A stretch of DNA of 64,000 nucleotides. It comes from Pseudomonadota bacterium (GTDB lineage: Bacteria > Myxococcota_A > Polyangia > Polyangiales > Polyangiaceae). A program made the position numbers and the translations under genes. Position 1 is the stretch's first letter. Each line of letters opens with the position of its first letter. Where the stretch lies: positions 1 to 64,000 of the forward strand of contig JAFAER010000198.1 in the NCBI GenBank assembly GCA_023423895.1, read 5' to 3'. Shown piece after piece: positions 50,173-58,843 of this stretch. Under the pieces are notes generated by a model, which was given only the letters and a program-made list of their open reading frames with translations, made no database searches and was not told the origin of the DNA.

Positions 50173-51488
50173 GGGAGCAGCACCTCCTGCGGGGTGAAGT
50201 CTGGCGTGCGGATCATCCCGGTCCCGAGCTGTCCGTAGAAGTTGCTCCCCCAGCAGTAGATCTTCCCGGTCGTGAGAAGAGCGCAGCTGGCCTTTGGCGT
50301 CGTTCGCACTTCGGCCGCGGGGGCCGGCAAGCCTTTCACTTTCACGGGTTCACCGGCAAAGTCGTACTTCGTGGCGTCGCCCGCCTGCCCGCTCTCGTTC
50401 GGCCCCCAGCAATACACGTCGCCGGAGAGGCCGACGGCGCAGCCGCGGCGTCCGGTGCTCAGCAGGAAGACGGCCGTCGTCGCCACCTGCGAGACGGGCT
50501 CCGGCGTCCGCACCAGCTCCGGCAACGCTCGACTCAGCGGATCGTTGTGCGCCGAGTATTGTCCCATCCCGCCCCAGCAATACGCGGCGCCGTTCGATAC
50601 GGCGCACGCTTCGTCGAACAAGACGTCGACGTTCGTGACGTTCGGCAGGGAGATCGGCTTCGGACGAGGATCGGGGAAGAGAGACGAGACGCGGCCAAGC
50701 GGCGGGTTTGCGCCCCAGCTCAAGAGCGTACCGTCTTCGCGCAGCGCGAACGTCGCGTCACCCACGGCCACGCTTCGGATCGGCGCCCCGGGCGGGATGC
50801 CGATGTCGTGGGGGGCCCAGCCGCTCTCGGCACTGTCGCCGACGACGGGCTTCGCGACCTGACCGTTGGCGTTGCTTCCCCAGCAGACGACGCCGCCGTC
50901 CGCGACGGCGCACGCCACCGCGGCGAGGTGCGGGGCGAGGGCGCGCACGCTCACCGACGAAGCAGCGGCGATGGGAAGCTTCACGGGCGTTGGCTCGGCC
51001 GTCATTCCGTTTGTCTCGTCACGAAGGTACGGCCCGACGCCCCAGCACCAGGTCCCACCGCTTTGGTCGATCGCGCACAGGCGGTCGAGACGTGTGATCT
51101 TCGGGAGACCGTCGACCTTGGCAGGCGTCGCGCTTCCGTATTCGGTCACATCGGGCCCGCGCCCGAGCTGCGCTCTGTCGTTCTCTCCCCAGCAGACGAC
51201 ACTTCCGTCTTGGAGGAGCGCGCAGAAGCTCTCGCTGATGCCGGCGACGATCGAGACGCCGCAGGACGCTCCGGTGCAGTCGACGGGCAGTGGTGACGCG
51301 TCGAGCGGTCCCGCATCACGCACGTCGGTTGCTCCCGCGTCGGTGTCCGCGTCCGACGCGGTGTCGGGGACCGACGCGTCTTCCAGGGCGTCTGGCGAGG
51401 GCCTTGGAGCGTCTTCCGTCGCACAGCTCACCGTCGCCCCGGCCATGGTCCCCACGAGGACGACGACGAGGACGCCAAACCGCGGCAT
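50169..51488 (-). CDS. RCC1-type beta-propeller lipoprotein (cassette B, gene 4)
   Basis: The ATG at 51488 lies one base after the upstream stop; 439 residues. The signal is 'LVVVLVGTMAGATVSCAT'. Blades: 'SFCALLQDGSVVCWGENDRA', 'LCAIDQSGGTWCWGVGPY', 'VACAVADGGVVCWGSNANG', 'EACAVSNGAAYCWGGMGQYS', 'GCAVGLSGDVYCWGPNESG' and 'SCALLTTGKIYCWGSNFYG'. The Cys pair in each blade is conserved except in the middle 'TFALREDGTLLSWGAN' blade, where both Cys are lost together. That supports the disulfide reading. It is paralogous to 34843-36171 and to the partial gene at 62935. Confidence 0.87.
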   Translation of the reverse strand: MPRFGVLVVVLVGTMAGATVSCATEDAPRPSPDALEDASVPDTASDADTDAGATDVRDAGPLDASPLPVDCTGASCGVSIVAGISESFCALLQDGSVVCWGENDRAQLGRGPDVTEYGSATPAKVDGLPKITRLDRLCAIDQSGGTWCWGVGPYLRDETNGMTAEPTPVKLPIAAASSVSVRALAPHLAAVACAVADGGVVCWGSNANGQVAKPVVGDSAESGWAPHDIGIPPGAPIRSVAVGDATFALREDGTLLSWGANPPLGRVSSLFPDPRPKPISLPNVTNVDVLFDEACAVSNGAAYCWGGMGQYSAHNDPLSRALPELVRTPEPVSQVATTAVFLLSTGRRGCAVGLSGDVYCWGPNESGQAGDATKYDFAGEPVKVKGLPAPAAEVRTTPKASCALLTTGKIYCWGSNFYGQLGTGMIRTPDFTPQEVLLP

Positions 51489-51489
51489 C

Positions 51490-52800
51490 TCAAGGAGTCG
51501 TTTTGTGTAGCGCACGTAGATCTCCGATGGCCCAGATGTTCGTGTTGGAAGTCCCGCGAATCTGGTGAAACGCGCGCGGATTCGATTCGCCATTGATCGA
51601 TACGGTCGAATATTCGTAGGCGCTCCCGTCCGAGAAGACGTTCGCGCCGTGGAGCACGGTGCTTCCCCCGGATCCGGTTTCACGTCCTGTGACGAACCAT
51701 AGCTCGTCGGGCGACAATCCCCACATCGACAGCAACACGATGCCCGTGGGCAGGGGCGGATGAGCCGTGAAGTGCTCGACCGTCCCGTCGGCGTTCAGGA
51801 GGATCCTGGCCACGTCAGTGGTCTGATTGCTGACTCTGGTGACGCCGATGAACTGGCCACTCACTGTGATGTTGGCGCCGTAGGTGAAGGCGCCCGGGAT
51901 CGTCTCGAAGTCCTGTTTGGTCTTGCACTCGCCGGTCGCGGGGTCGACATCAGCGTCGGCGACGATCTTGTAGCCCGACGCGTCTTTGTGCACGAGGATG
52001 CCGCATCCGCCGTATCCGTTGCTGAGGAAGTCTTCAGGGCCTCTGCCTCCCGCGATCCATAGATCGTTTGGGCCCGTTCCGACGATGTCGGTCATCAGCA
52101 CGCTGTCTGGGTCGTCTTCGAAGGCGTATTCGAGGACCCATGATGCGCCATTGCCTATAGCAGTTCGGTCCAGGCGATAGATCGATTTGCAGAACGTCAG
52201 ATAGATATCGTTCGGCCCGGTGCCGCCGACGAGCGGAGGGATGTACTGGCTGCACCTCTGCGGCGGCAACGTCTCCCACGTCCAGCTCGTCGCTGGCGGT
52301 GATGGCCTCGTCCCGTGATAGACGGTTCCCAAGAAGCTGAAGTCGGTGAAGTCGATGCCCATCTGGGCGACGTACACCTCGTCTTCGTTGGGCGACCAGA
52401 GGTTCGTGAGATTGGTGGAGACTCCGTTCTGTCGGTTGTCGTCGATGAACGACCATTGGTTGGTCGAGTGATCCCATTCCAGAATCTTTTGCCCGATGAC
52501 CTCGTTGGCGCCGAGGCCGAAGGCGCGAGTCGGAAACGGGTGGATGTGGAGGAATTCGAACGAATCATCCGGTAGCTCTGTCGGGCACCATCCTGCCGGG
52601 CTACATTCCGGCGGGCCTCGGTGCGCGTCGAGCAGAGCATCCGCGCCCGCGTCGACCGCGGCTTCGGCGTCGAGACGCAGGTCCCCGCCGCCGTCCGCAG
52701 ACGGCGCAGGATCGGCAGGCCCATCGTCCGAGCTGGCGCATGCAGCCGAAGCTGCGAGCGCGAGAAACACGCACGCGAACGGCAAGCGCTTGCGACTCAC
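51490..52800 (-). CDS. Beta-propeller-like lipoprotein (cassette B, gene 3)
   Basis: The GTG at 52800 is preceded by GGAGGA and overlaps the upstream stop by 4 nt (GTGA). The protein has 436 residues. The signal is 'LPFACVFLALAASAACAS'. Blades are 'GTGPNDIYLTFCKSIYRLD', 'IVGTGPNDLWIAGGRG', 'SMWGLSPDELWFVTGRETG' and 'IRGTSNTNIWAIGDLRAL'. The 'CSPAGWCPT' pair precedes the propeller. It is more diverged than its neighbour and has an Asn-rich first half ('WDHSTNQWSFIDDNRQN'). Confidence 0.82.
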   Translation of the reverse strand: MSRKRLPFACVFLALAASAACASSDDGPADPAPSADGGGDLRLDAEAAVDAGADALLDAHRGPPECSPAGWCPTELPDDSFEFLHIHPFPTRAFGLGANEVIGQKILEWDHSTNQWSFIDDNRQNGVSTNLTNLWSPNEDEVYVAQMGIDFTDFSFLGTVYHGTRPSPPATSWTWETLPPQRCSQYIPPLVGGTGPNDIYLTFCKSIYRLDRTAIGNGASWVLEYAFEDDPDSVLMTDIVGTGPNDLWIAGGRGPEDFLSNGYGGCGILVHKDASGYKIVADADVDPATGECKTKQDFETIPGAFTYGANITVSGQFIGVTRVSNQTTDVARILLNADGTVEHFTAHPPLPTGIVLLSMWGLSPDELWFVTGRETGSGGSTVLHGANVFSDGSAYEYSTVSINGESNPRAFHQIRGTSNTNIWAIGDLRALHKTTP

Positions 52801-54014
52801 GGTCTTCCTCCTAGCGAGAGAACCACGCCATCGCCCCCAATCCAGACATGTCCGGGAGCGGAGGCCCATACGGTGTACAGGTCCGGACGACGCCCGCCGA
52901 GAGCGGCCACGTCGACGCGCGACCACGCTGCGCCGTCGTAGTGAAGGACCGTCGCGGCATTGCCGACGGCCCAGATGTCGTTCGGACCCGTTCCCCAGAC
53001 CGCGTTGAGCGCCTCGGTCGTCGGCACGGCGTCGACGACGTCGAACGTATCCGGGTGGCCGGTGTAGTGGCGGATCGTGCCGCCGCCTCCGACGGCCCAG
53101 ACGTCGTTCCCTGACGCGGCCCAGACGCCGCTGAAGCCTGCCCATGTCTGGGTGTCGAACGGAGCGACTTTGGGCGAATCGCTCGACGCGCTCGTGATGT
53201 GGACGGCGGAGCCCCTGTATCCGACTGCCCACACGTCGTCGTTGGAAATGCCGTGGACACTCGTCAGCCGCCGACAGCCGAACGTCGCGCACGTTCCTGG
53301 CGGGAGTAGACGGACGACTTCGAAGCGTTGCTCTTCTGGACCGTAACGAAGGCGCCAGATGCCGTTCGTCGTCAGGTCGGAGACGCCGGGAATGTCTGGG
53401 GGCGCAACCGATGTGCAGAATCCCCACTCCGAACCCGCCGATGACCAGGCCGACGTCAGCTGGAAGCCATCGTTCAGCTCGGGTGGCCTCGTCACGGGAC
53501 CGCGGGCGAGCCAACCGTCGGCGGAGGGGGGGCCCGCGTCGGCGGGGGGCTCGGGGGCGCCGCCACGGGAGTAGAGCGCCCACGACGCGAAACCGACTTC
53601 ACCGGAGTCGCGGAGCCAGAGCGCACCGATCGAGTCTTGGCTTCCGAGCTCGAGACGCTTCCACGTCGTGCCATCGAAGTGTCCGACCGCGCCACGCGCA
53701 CCCACGGCCCAGACGTCATTTGCCGAGCGACCGCGGATGGCGTTGATGCGCGTGCGCAGGTCGAGCGCGCCACCGACGGTGTCCGCACCGAACAGCCCGG
53801 CCGGGCAGAGCGTGTGCGGCGTGCAGGGGAGGTCGGTCGCGGCATCTGCGGCATCATCGTTGCTCGCCTCGGGACTGCCATCGGGCAGCGTGTTCGGGTC
53901 CGGGAGCTCGCCGGGGCCGATGCCGTCGTCGTTGGTGGCGCACGCGCCCAGGAAGGCGAGCGAAGCCGTGCCGCCTGCGAGCAAGGCAAACCCCAAGAGC
54001 CAGGCCGTCTTCAT
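52797..54014 (-). CDS. Beta-propeller-like lipoprotein (cassette B, gene 2)
   Basis: The ATG at 54014 overlaps the Cys-rich gene by 4 nt; 405 residues. The signal is 'ALLAGGTASLAFLGACATND'. The 'CTPHTLCPAG' pair leads into blades 'RGRSANDVWAVGARGAVGHF' (DGTTW), 'HGISNDDVWAVGYRGSAVHI', 'VWAASGNDVWAVGGGGTIRH', 'WGTGPNDIWAVGNAATVLHY' (DGAAW) and 'VWASAPGHVWIGGDGVVLSL'. This is the clearest repeat example of the group. The blades resemble BNR/Ycf48-like strands, but no catalytic Asp boxes were seen. Confidence 0.84.
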   Translation of the reverse strand: MKTAWLLGFALLAGGTASLAFLGACATNDDGIGPGELPDPNTLPDGSPEASNDDAADAATDLPCTPHTLCPAGLFGADTVGGALDLRTRINAIRGRSANDVWAVGARGAVGHFDGTTWKRLELGSQDSIGALWLRDSGEVGFASWALYSRGGAPEPPADAGPPSADGWLARGPVTRPPELNDGFQLTSAWSSAGSEWGFCTSVAPPDIPGVSDLTTNGIWRLRYGPEEQRFEVVRLLPPGTCATFGCRRLTSVHGISNDDVWAVGYRGSAVHITSASSDSPKVAPFDTQTWAGFSGVWAASGNDVWAVGGGGTIRHYTGHPDTFDVVDAVPTTEALNAVWGTGPNDIWAVGNAATVLHYDGAAWSRVDVAALGGRRPDLYTVWASAPGHVWIGGDGVVLSLGGRP

Positions 54015-55195
54015 TGAGTCGTAACTCCTCCGCCCTCGCAGGGCTCGACGGCGCATCGGCCGCCGATGCATGGCTGGCCGCCGGCAATGTCACAAGCGTT
54101 TCCACAGACGCCGCAGTTCCGCGGGTCCGCGGTGAGGTTCGTTTCGCATCCGTCCGACGGATCGCCGTTGCAGTCGCCTCGACCCAGCAAGCACTCGTAG
54201 CGGCACGAACCGTAGGCGCAGTGGGGTCTGCCGCCCGCGAATGGTTTGGCGAAGGCGCAGCTGTTGCCGCACGCGCCGCAATGGCTCGTGCTCGTGGCGA
54301 GGTCGACGCAGGTGTCCCCGCACAGCTGCTGACCTGGAGGGCAAACGCACGTGGGGCGTTCGTTGACGATCCGGCAACTCTGGCCGGGATCGCACGCAGT
54401 CGTGCATGCTCCACAGCTCGTCGGGAGCAAGAGATCCGTCTCGCAACCGTTATCCGACTTGCCGTCGCAATCGGCCCAGCCGCTCTCGCACTTCGGATGC
54501 CCGCATTCGCCGTTCTGGCAGCCCAGATAGACGTTGGGAGGGAGTGCCCCGCCGTCGCTCGGCGTCGGCGTACACGTCGTCCCGCATGAGCCGCAGTTCT
54601 GGTCGCCCGACTGCGTGTCGACACACTTTTGATCGCAATACGTCTGTCCAGGATCGCAACCGCACTGGGACGGCGCACCTTGCCTTGCGATGCACGGTTT
54701 CGCCGGATCCGGACAGACGTCGCCACAGGCCGCGCATGCGCCGTTCGTACCGAGCTGCGTCTCGCAGTCGTCGTCCGGGAGATTGTTGCAGTCTGCCCAC
54801 CCTTCAGCGCAGGCGAACGTGCACTTGCCTTCGATGCAGGCGTACGTGGCGGAGCCCGTAGTGTTGTAGCAGGAGAATCCGCACGCGCCGCAGTTGAGTG
54901 GATCGTTGAGGAGGTTCACGTCGCACGCGAAGCGCGAGGACGCGCACGTGGAGTACGGATCAGGGCACTTGGTCACCGGGCAGTACTGCACGAGCCCCGC
55001 ATCACAGGTCCCGTCCGCGTTGCAGTCGTCCATCCCGGCCTCCGCGACGAACGAGAGCGAGGCATCGCGGTCGGTCGGCGCGATGCCCAAGCTTTCGTCG
55101 GAGCGAGTCGCGCAGGCCGCCGAGGCCGCGACGAGCCCCAGCACGAGGCCGGAGACGAGGGCCGGAATGCCTAACGATCTTCGGATGGGTGTCAC
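54011..55195 (-). CDS. Cys-rich repeat lipoprotein, NCGxCG type (cassette B, gene 1)
   Basis: The GTG at 55195 gives 394 residues. The signal is 'LVLGLVAASAACATRSDE'. Repeats: 'NDPLNCGACGFSC', 'SGDQNCGSCGTTC', 'ATSTSHCGACGNSC' and 'ADPRNCGVCGNAC', with interleaved 'WADCNNLPDDDCE', 'WADCDGKSDNGCE' and 'GDCNGDPSDGCE'. It ends 'CIGGRCAVEPCEGGG', matching the tail of the copy A protein ('CVNGRCVVEPCDE'). It starts 84 nt after the anti-sigma-like gene. Confidence 0.87.
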   Translation of the reverse strand: MTPIRRSLGIPALVSGLVLGLVAASAACATRSDESLGIAPTDRDASLSFVAEAGMDDCNADGTCDAGLVQYCPVTKCPDPYSTCASSRFACDVNLLNDPLNCGACGFSCYNTTGSATYACIEGKCTFACAEGWADCNNLPDDDCETQLGTNGACAACGDVCPDPAKPCIARQGAPSQCGCDPGQTYCDQKCVDTQSGDQNCGSCGTTCTPTPSDGGALPPNVYLGCQNGECGHPKCESGWADCDGKSDNGCETDLLLPTSCGACTTACDPGQSCRIVNERPTCVCPPGQQLCGDTCVDLATSTSHCGACGNSCAFAKPFAGGRPHCAYGSCRYECLLGRGDCNGDPSDGCETNLTADPRNCGVCGNACDIAGGQPCIGGRCAVEPCEGGGVTTQ

Positions 55196-55279
55196 GGCAG
55201 GCGAGCTCCAGAGATTGAGCGAAATCGGCGACGGCGTCCCGGCATCGGGCGATGACGGTATTCGTGAAGTGGAATGGCT

Positions 55280-56023
55280 TCAGCGCGCGTGCGGGGCATG
55301 CGAGTGCTGGTCGACGAGGCGGCGAATGCGATGCACGTGAGGCGACGTCGGGAAGCGCGCCTCGAAGGCTCGCGCCCGCGCACGCATCTCGTCGTCACGT
55401 CCGAGCCGCGCGAGGGCGTCGATCGCGATGCGCTCTCGCTCCTGGACGAACGCGCCCGCAGGACAACGCTCCGAGTGCTCGCGCGCGAGCGACAGCGCGC
55501 CGTTCACGTCGCCTGAGCGCAGCGCGGCGTCGGCGCGATCGAGGAGTTGGATCTCGCCGGCGCAACCGAGAGGACTGCCGGCGGATGCGGGACGTGCGAG
55601 AGGACGACTCGCCACGGACGGCAGCGAATCGACGGAGACGAGCGGCGGCGACGGTGGCGGCGTGGTGGGCGTTGCTGTGGTGGTCCCCAACTCCGCGACC
55701 GAAGCGGCGGGCCCCGCACCGCCGAGAGGCAGAGCGCTCGCCACGGCAGCCGGCCGGGGAGGGCTATCGATGTCCTGCCGAACCAATGCGATCCCGACCA
55801 AGAGTCCAACCGCGATCCCCGCCGCTATCAGCCATCGCCGAGCAGACGACGACGCGAACGTGCCCTGCCTGTTCATCACTGGTCCCAGTCGGGAGGCGAG
55901 CTGCTGCATCTCGTCATCGGTCGGCGCGTCGGTTCGCTCCGTCCGGATGAGCGCGCGCATGAACTCTTCTTCCGAGGAAGCGCCGTCCGTGAGATCGGCC
56001 AGACGAATCGGCTCGTGACTCAT
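55280..56023 (-). CDS. Anti-sigma-like membrane protein with C-terminal TPR-like domain (cassette B)
   Basis: The protein has 247 residues; its ATG overlaps the sigma stop by 4 nt. Cytoplasmic N terminus ('MRALIRTERTDAPTDDEMQQ'), one membrane helix ('RRWLIAAGIAVGLLVGIALV'), a Pro/Thr/Ser linker, then periplasmic TPR-like helices ('LLDRADAALRSGDVNGALSL', 'AREHSERCPAGAFVQERERI'). It has the same topology as the gene at 31368-32261, but sequence outside the layout is weakly similar. No HxxxCxxC zinc motif. The role is inferred from coupling to the sigma gene. Confidence 0.75.
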   Translation of the reverse strand: MSHEPIRLADLTDGASSEEEFMRALIRTERTDAPTDDEMQQLASRLGPVMNRQGTFASSSARRWLIAAGIAVGLLVGIALVRQDIDSPPRPAAVASALPLGGAGPAASVAELGTTTATPTTPPPSPPLVSVDSLPSVASRPLARPASAGSPLGCAGEIQLLDRADAALRSGDVNGALSLAREHSERCPAGAFVQERERIAIDALARLGRDDEMRARARAFEARFPTSPHVHRIRRLVDQHSHAPHAR

Positions 56024-56547
56024 TTGAACTCCCTCCGCGCGCGGTAGCGGCGAACGGCCTCCGCCACCTCCTCCCGTGCGGCGCGCAAACGCGTGTACGC
56101 CGTCTGGACCGGACAGCCCACGATCTGAGCGACTTCCGCCATGGGTCTCTCTTCGAGCTCGAAGAGGACGAACACCGAGCGCTTGTCGTCGTCGAGCTGA
56201 TCCAGGATCGTGACGAGCACCTCGCGCGCTCGCTTCGCGTCGAGATGCTCGACCGGCGTGGTAGGATCGATCTGCTCGTCGGCCGCGTCCTCGGCGACCT
56301 CACGCGCGCTGCTCCGTCGGCGACGGTACTTCGCCGCGACTCGGATGCAGATCCCGTAGACCCAGGCGCGCATCGAAGACGGCTTCTCGAGCACACCGAG
56401 CTTCCGGTGGACGATGACGAAGACTTCCTGGAACGCGTCTTCGACGTCCGCCGTACGGACACCGAGCCGGCGAAGCAGACGGTGCACGCTCGCTCCGTGC
56501 TCTCTCAAGATCGTCGCGACGTCGGGAGGTGAGCTCACGGCAAGCAC
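56020..56547 (-). CDS. ECF-type RNA polymerase sigma factor (cassette B)
   Basis: The start is a GTG at 56547 or 56538; no ATG exists in this part of the frame and no clear Shine-Dalgarno is seen. About 175 residues, the usual ECF length. Region 2: 'REHGASVHRLLRRLGVRTAD', 'VEDAFQEVFVIVHRKLGVLE', 'MRAWVYGICIRVAAKYRRRR'. Region 4: 'LDQLDDDKRSVFVLFELEER', 'PMAEVAQIVGCPVQTAYTRL'. It is shorter and clearly different from the cassette A sigma, so the two operons have recruited different sigma subgroups or diverged long ago. Confidence 0.87.
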   Translation of the reverse strand: MLAVSSPPDVATILREHGASVHRLLRRLGVRTADVEDAFQEVFVIVHRKLGVLEKPSSMRAWVYGICIRVAAKYRRRRSSAREVAEDAADEQIDPTTPVEHLDAKRAREVLVTILDQLDDDKRSVFVLFELEERPMAEVAQIVGCPVQTAYTRLRAAREEVAEAVRRYRARREFK

Positions 56548-56618
56548 CGCCGGCGTGTTGCTGACGGAGGTGAGGGATCCCGGGGCCACGATGGGTTGGT
56601 GCGGACCGGGGGGGCGGA

Positions 56619-57758
56619 TTATTGCGAAATCGTAGCGAGGGCGCTCAGCGATACGGAGAAGATGACTTCCTGCGTCGAATACAGAGGGTTGCGCCCGTCG
56701 ACCTCGTTGAGGTACGAGAACGAATACACGCGGGATGGGAGCGTCACGCCGACGTCGAGTCGGATGGACGCCGGCTTGCGCTCGAACGTCAGCGCGGAGC
56801 CTGCAGTCGGGCCGACGATCACGCGCCAGGAGTCGTTGCCCTGGCGCACGCCATCTGTGTGCGGGACGACGGCGCCCCACGCGATTCCCCCGCAGCCATC
56901 GAGATTGCCGCCGCGCCAGCGGACGACGGCGAAACACGCGCGCACGTCCTGCTCGACTGCTGCGAAAGTGCCGTCCACCTTCGGCCGACGAAGGCTCTGC
57001 GGTAGAGAGAAGCCGCCTCTCCAATCCAAGCTCCATCGTGATCGAGAGAGCAGCCGTGCGAATGCCAACAGCGTCGTGCTGGGCGAGGGCAAGATGCCTA
57101 TGCTCGTCCCGACTCCGCCGCCAAGAGCGAGCTCGAATGGGGGAGCATCGCGTCGTGCGATGGGAGCGCGATGCATGCGGCGACGCGGTGCCAACGGGTG
57201 AGCGGCCGGCGGAGGCCGCCTTCCGGGGCGTGCCTGCTCCGAAGGGGTCGGAGGAGGAAGCGGCGGTCCTGGCTCGCGTGGAGCCCCAGCCGTTTCGTCG
57301 CGAGCGGGGCTGCCGCCTGCGCCTGCGCCTCCGCTGCCTTCCGGGTCGATGATGAGCGCGACGACGAGTGTAGCCGCGCTGAGAAGGTCCGCGCAGCTCC
57401 GTGCTTCCAGATCGCGTGCACCGAGGACGGGGCCCCGACGATCTCTGCTCACGACGTGAGCTCGAACATCGCCGGGGCGAGCGACGGTCTCCTTTCCCTC
57501 GATGAAGACGTCGGCGCGTTCGGCCTCCGTGAACGGATCCCATCCGAGCTTGCGCCGGACGGCCTCTTGGAGATCAGCTTGCGTCACGCAGGCGCGCCGT
57601 CCTGTGTCGGACCTCCAGGACAGCGCGAACGTGTCGTGCGCGGAGGCTCGCTTTGCGATGGCTGTCCACATGACCAGCGCACACACGGCGAGCCAGAGCC
57701 CAAGACGGCGCCGGACGAGATGACACGAGCGACAGCGACAGCGACCCAACCAGGCCAC
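56619..57758 (-). CDS. Secreted protein with C-terminal barrel-like region, head of cassette B
   Basis: The protein has 379 residues. Signal peptide 'LGLWLAVCALVMWTAIAKRA' ending SAHD. N-terminal domain: 'FALSWRSDTGRRACVTQADL', 'QEAVRRKLGWDPFTEAE', and 'CADLLSAATLVVALIIDPEG', a motif common to a myxobacterial hypothetical family. A Pro/Arg-rich linker of ~60 residues follows. The C-terminal ~170 residues alternate hydrophobic and polar residues ('FELALGGGVGTSIGILPS', 'WSLDWRGGFSLPQSLR') and end in strands, fitting an outer-membrane barrel. It lies 71 bp upstream of the sigma gene on the same strand. Confidence 0.75.
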   Translation of the reverse strand: MAWLGRCRCRSCHLVRRRLGLWLAVCALVMWTAIAKRASAHDTFALSWRSDTGRRACVTQADLQEAVRRKLGWDPFTEAERADVFIEGKETVARPGDVRAHVVSRDRRGPVLGARDLEARSCADLLSAATLVVALIIDPEGSGGAGAGGSPARDETAGAPREPGPPLPPPTPSEQARPGRRPPPAAHPLAPRRRMHRAPIARRDAPPFELALGGGVGTSIGILPSPSTTLLAFARLLSRSRWSLDWRGGFSLPQSLRRPKVDGTFAAVEQDVRACFAVVRWRGGNLDGCGGIAWGAVVPHTDGVRQGNDSWRVIVGPTAGSALTFERKPASIRLDVGVTLPSRVYSFSYLNEVDGRNPLYSTQEVIFSVSLSALATISQ

Positions 57759-57812
57759 GGTAACGCAGGGACTGCGTCTTTTGTGGACGAGGCGTGCCTC
57801 GTGCCGCGCTGG

Positions 57813-58778
57813 TCACGGGAGCAAGAGCAGCTTGCCCATGGTCCTTCGTGACTGGATGTCCTCGTGTGCGCGTCGGGCATCGGCGAGCGCGTATCGGCCT
57901 CCGATCCGCGGCTCGAGGCGGCCCTCCTTCAACCAACCGAACAGCTCGCTGCTGCGTGCCACGAGCGCCTCGTGCGTCCGGACGAGATGGTGGACGACGG
58001 GATACGTGACGAGCACGCTGCGTGGCAGGTCGAGCAGCTCGATCGGCGGTAGTCGCTTGATGGTGTGCCCGTAATACGCGAGCACCCCGTGGTAGCGAAG
58101 CGACGCGAGCGAGCCGTAGAACGAGTCGGCGCCAGTGCCGTCGTACGCGACGTGCACGCCTTCGCCATCCGTGAGGGCCAGGACTTGCTCGGAGAAGTCG
58201 CCGTCGGCCGCTACGACGACGTGGTCCGCGCCGGCAGCGCGGGCGATCGCGGCCTTCTCTTCGCTCGAGACCCGCCCGATCACCCGCCCGCCCAGGATTT
58301 TGACGAGCTGCGTGAGCATCAGGCCAACGCCGCCGGCCGCCGCGTGTACGAGCGCGATGTCCCCCGGCTGGATCTTGTACGTCCCGCGCGTAAGGTTGAG
58401 CGCGGTCAGGCCCTGCATCATGACGCTCGCGCCGATCTCGTCGGAGATCGCATCGGGGAGTCGAACGAGCGCGTCGGCGCGCGCGATGACGCGCTCCGCG
58501 TAGCTGCCGACCACGAAGAACCAGGCGACGCGATCTCCGACCGAGAGGCCGCGGACGTCCGGCCCGAGAGCGGCCACGCGGCCCGCACCTTCCACCCCGG
58601 GCGTCATCGGCAGGGGCGCAATCGAGTTCAGCCCGGTGCGCGTGCCGACGTCCATGAAGTTGACGCCTGCAGCCGTGACGTCGACGAGGACCTCGCCGGG
58701 GCCTGGCTCGGGTGTGCGGACCTCTTCGAGCCGCAGCTCGTCGGGCCCGCCAAGCTTCCTGAGAACAATCGCTTTCAT
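57813..58778 (-). CDS. NADPH:quinone oxidoreductase (zeta-crystallin type MDR)
   Basis: The ATG at 58778 has AAAGGAG upstream; 321 residues. Features: 'MKAIVLRKLGGPDELRLEEV', 'PGPGEVLVDVTAAGVNFMDV', 'GVEGAGRVAALGPDVRGLSV', the nucleotide-binding 'ALVHAAAGGVGLMLTQLVKI', and 'VAYDGTGADSFYGSLASLRY' followed by HGVLAYYG. It has no zinc-ligand Cys, as expected for the QOR group. It reduces quinones with NADPH in the cytoplasm. It is the third gene of the TetR-linked operon, 65 bp after the Gfo/Idh gene. Confidence 0.93.
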   Translation of the reverse strand: MKAIVLRKLGGPDELRLEEVRTPEPGPGEVLVDVTAAGVNFMDVGTRTGLNSIAPLPMTPGVEGAGRVAALGPDVRGLSVGDRVAWFFVVGSYAERVIARADALVRLPDAISDEIGASVMMQGLTALNLTRGTYKIQPGDIALVHAAAGGVGLMLTQLVKILGGRVIGRVSSEEKAAIARAAGADHVVVAADGDFSEQVLALTDGEGVHVAYDGTGADSFYGSLASLRYHGVLAYYGHTIKRLPPIELLDLPRSVLVTYPVVHHLVRTHEALVARSSELFGWLKEGRLEPRIGGRYALADARRAHEDIQSRRTMGKLLLLP

Positions 58779-58843
58779 GTGAGCTCCTTTCGCTCGAGGC
58801 TGGCGCTGAGCGCCGCCGCTCGGATGTCGTCGAGCACTGGGGG

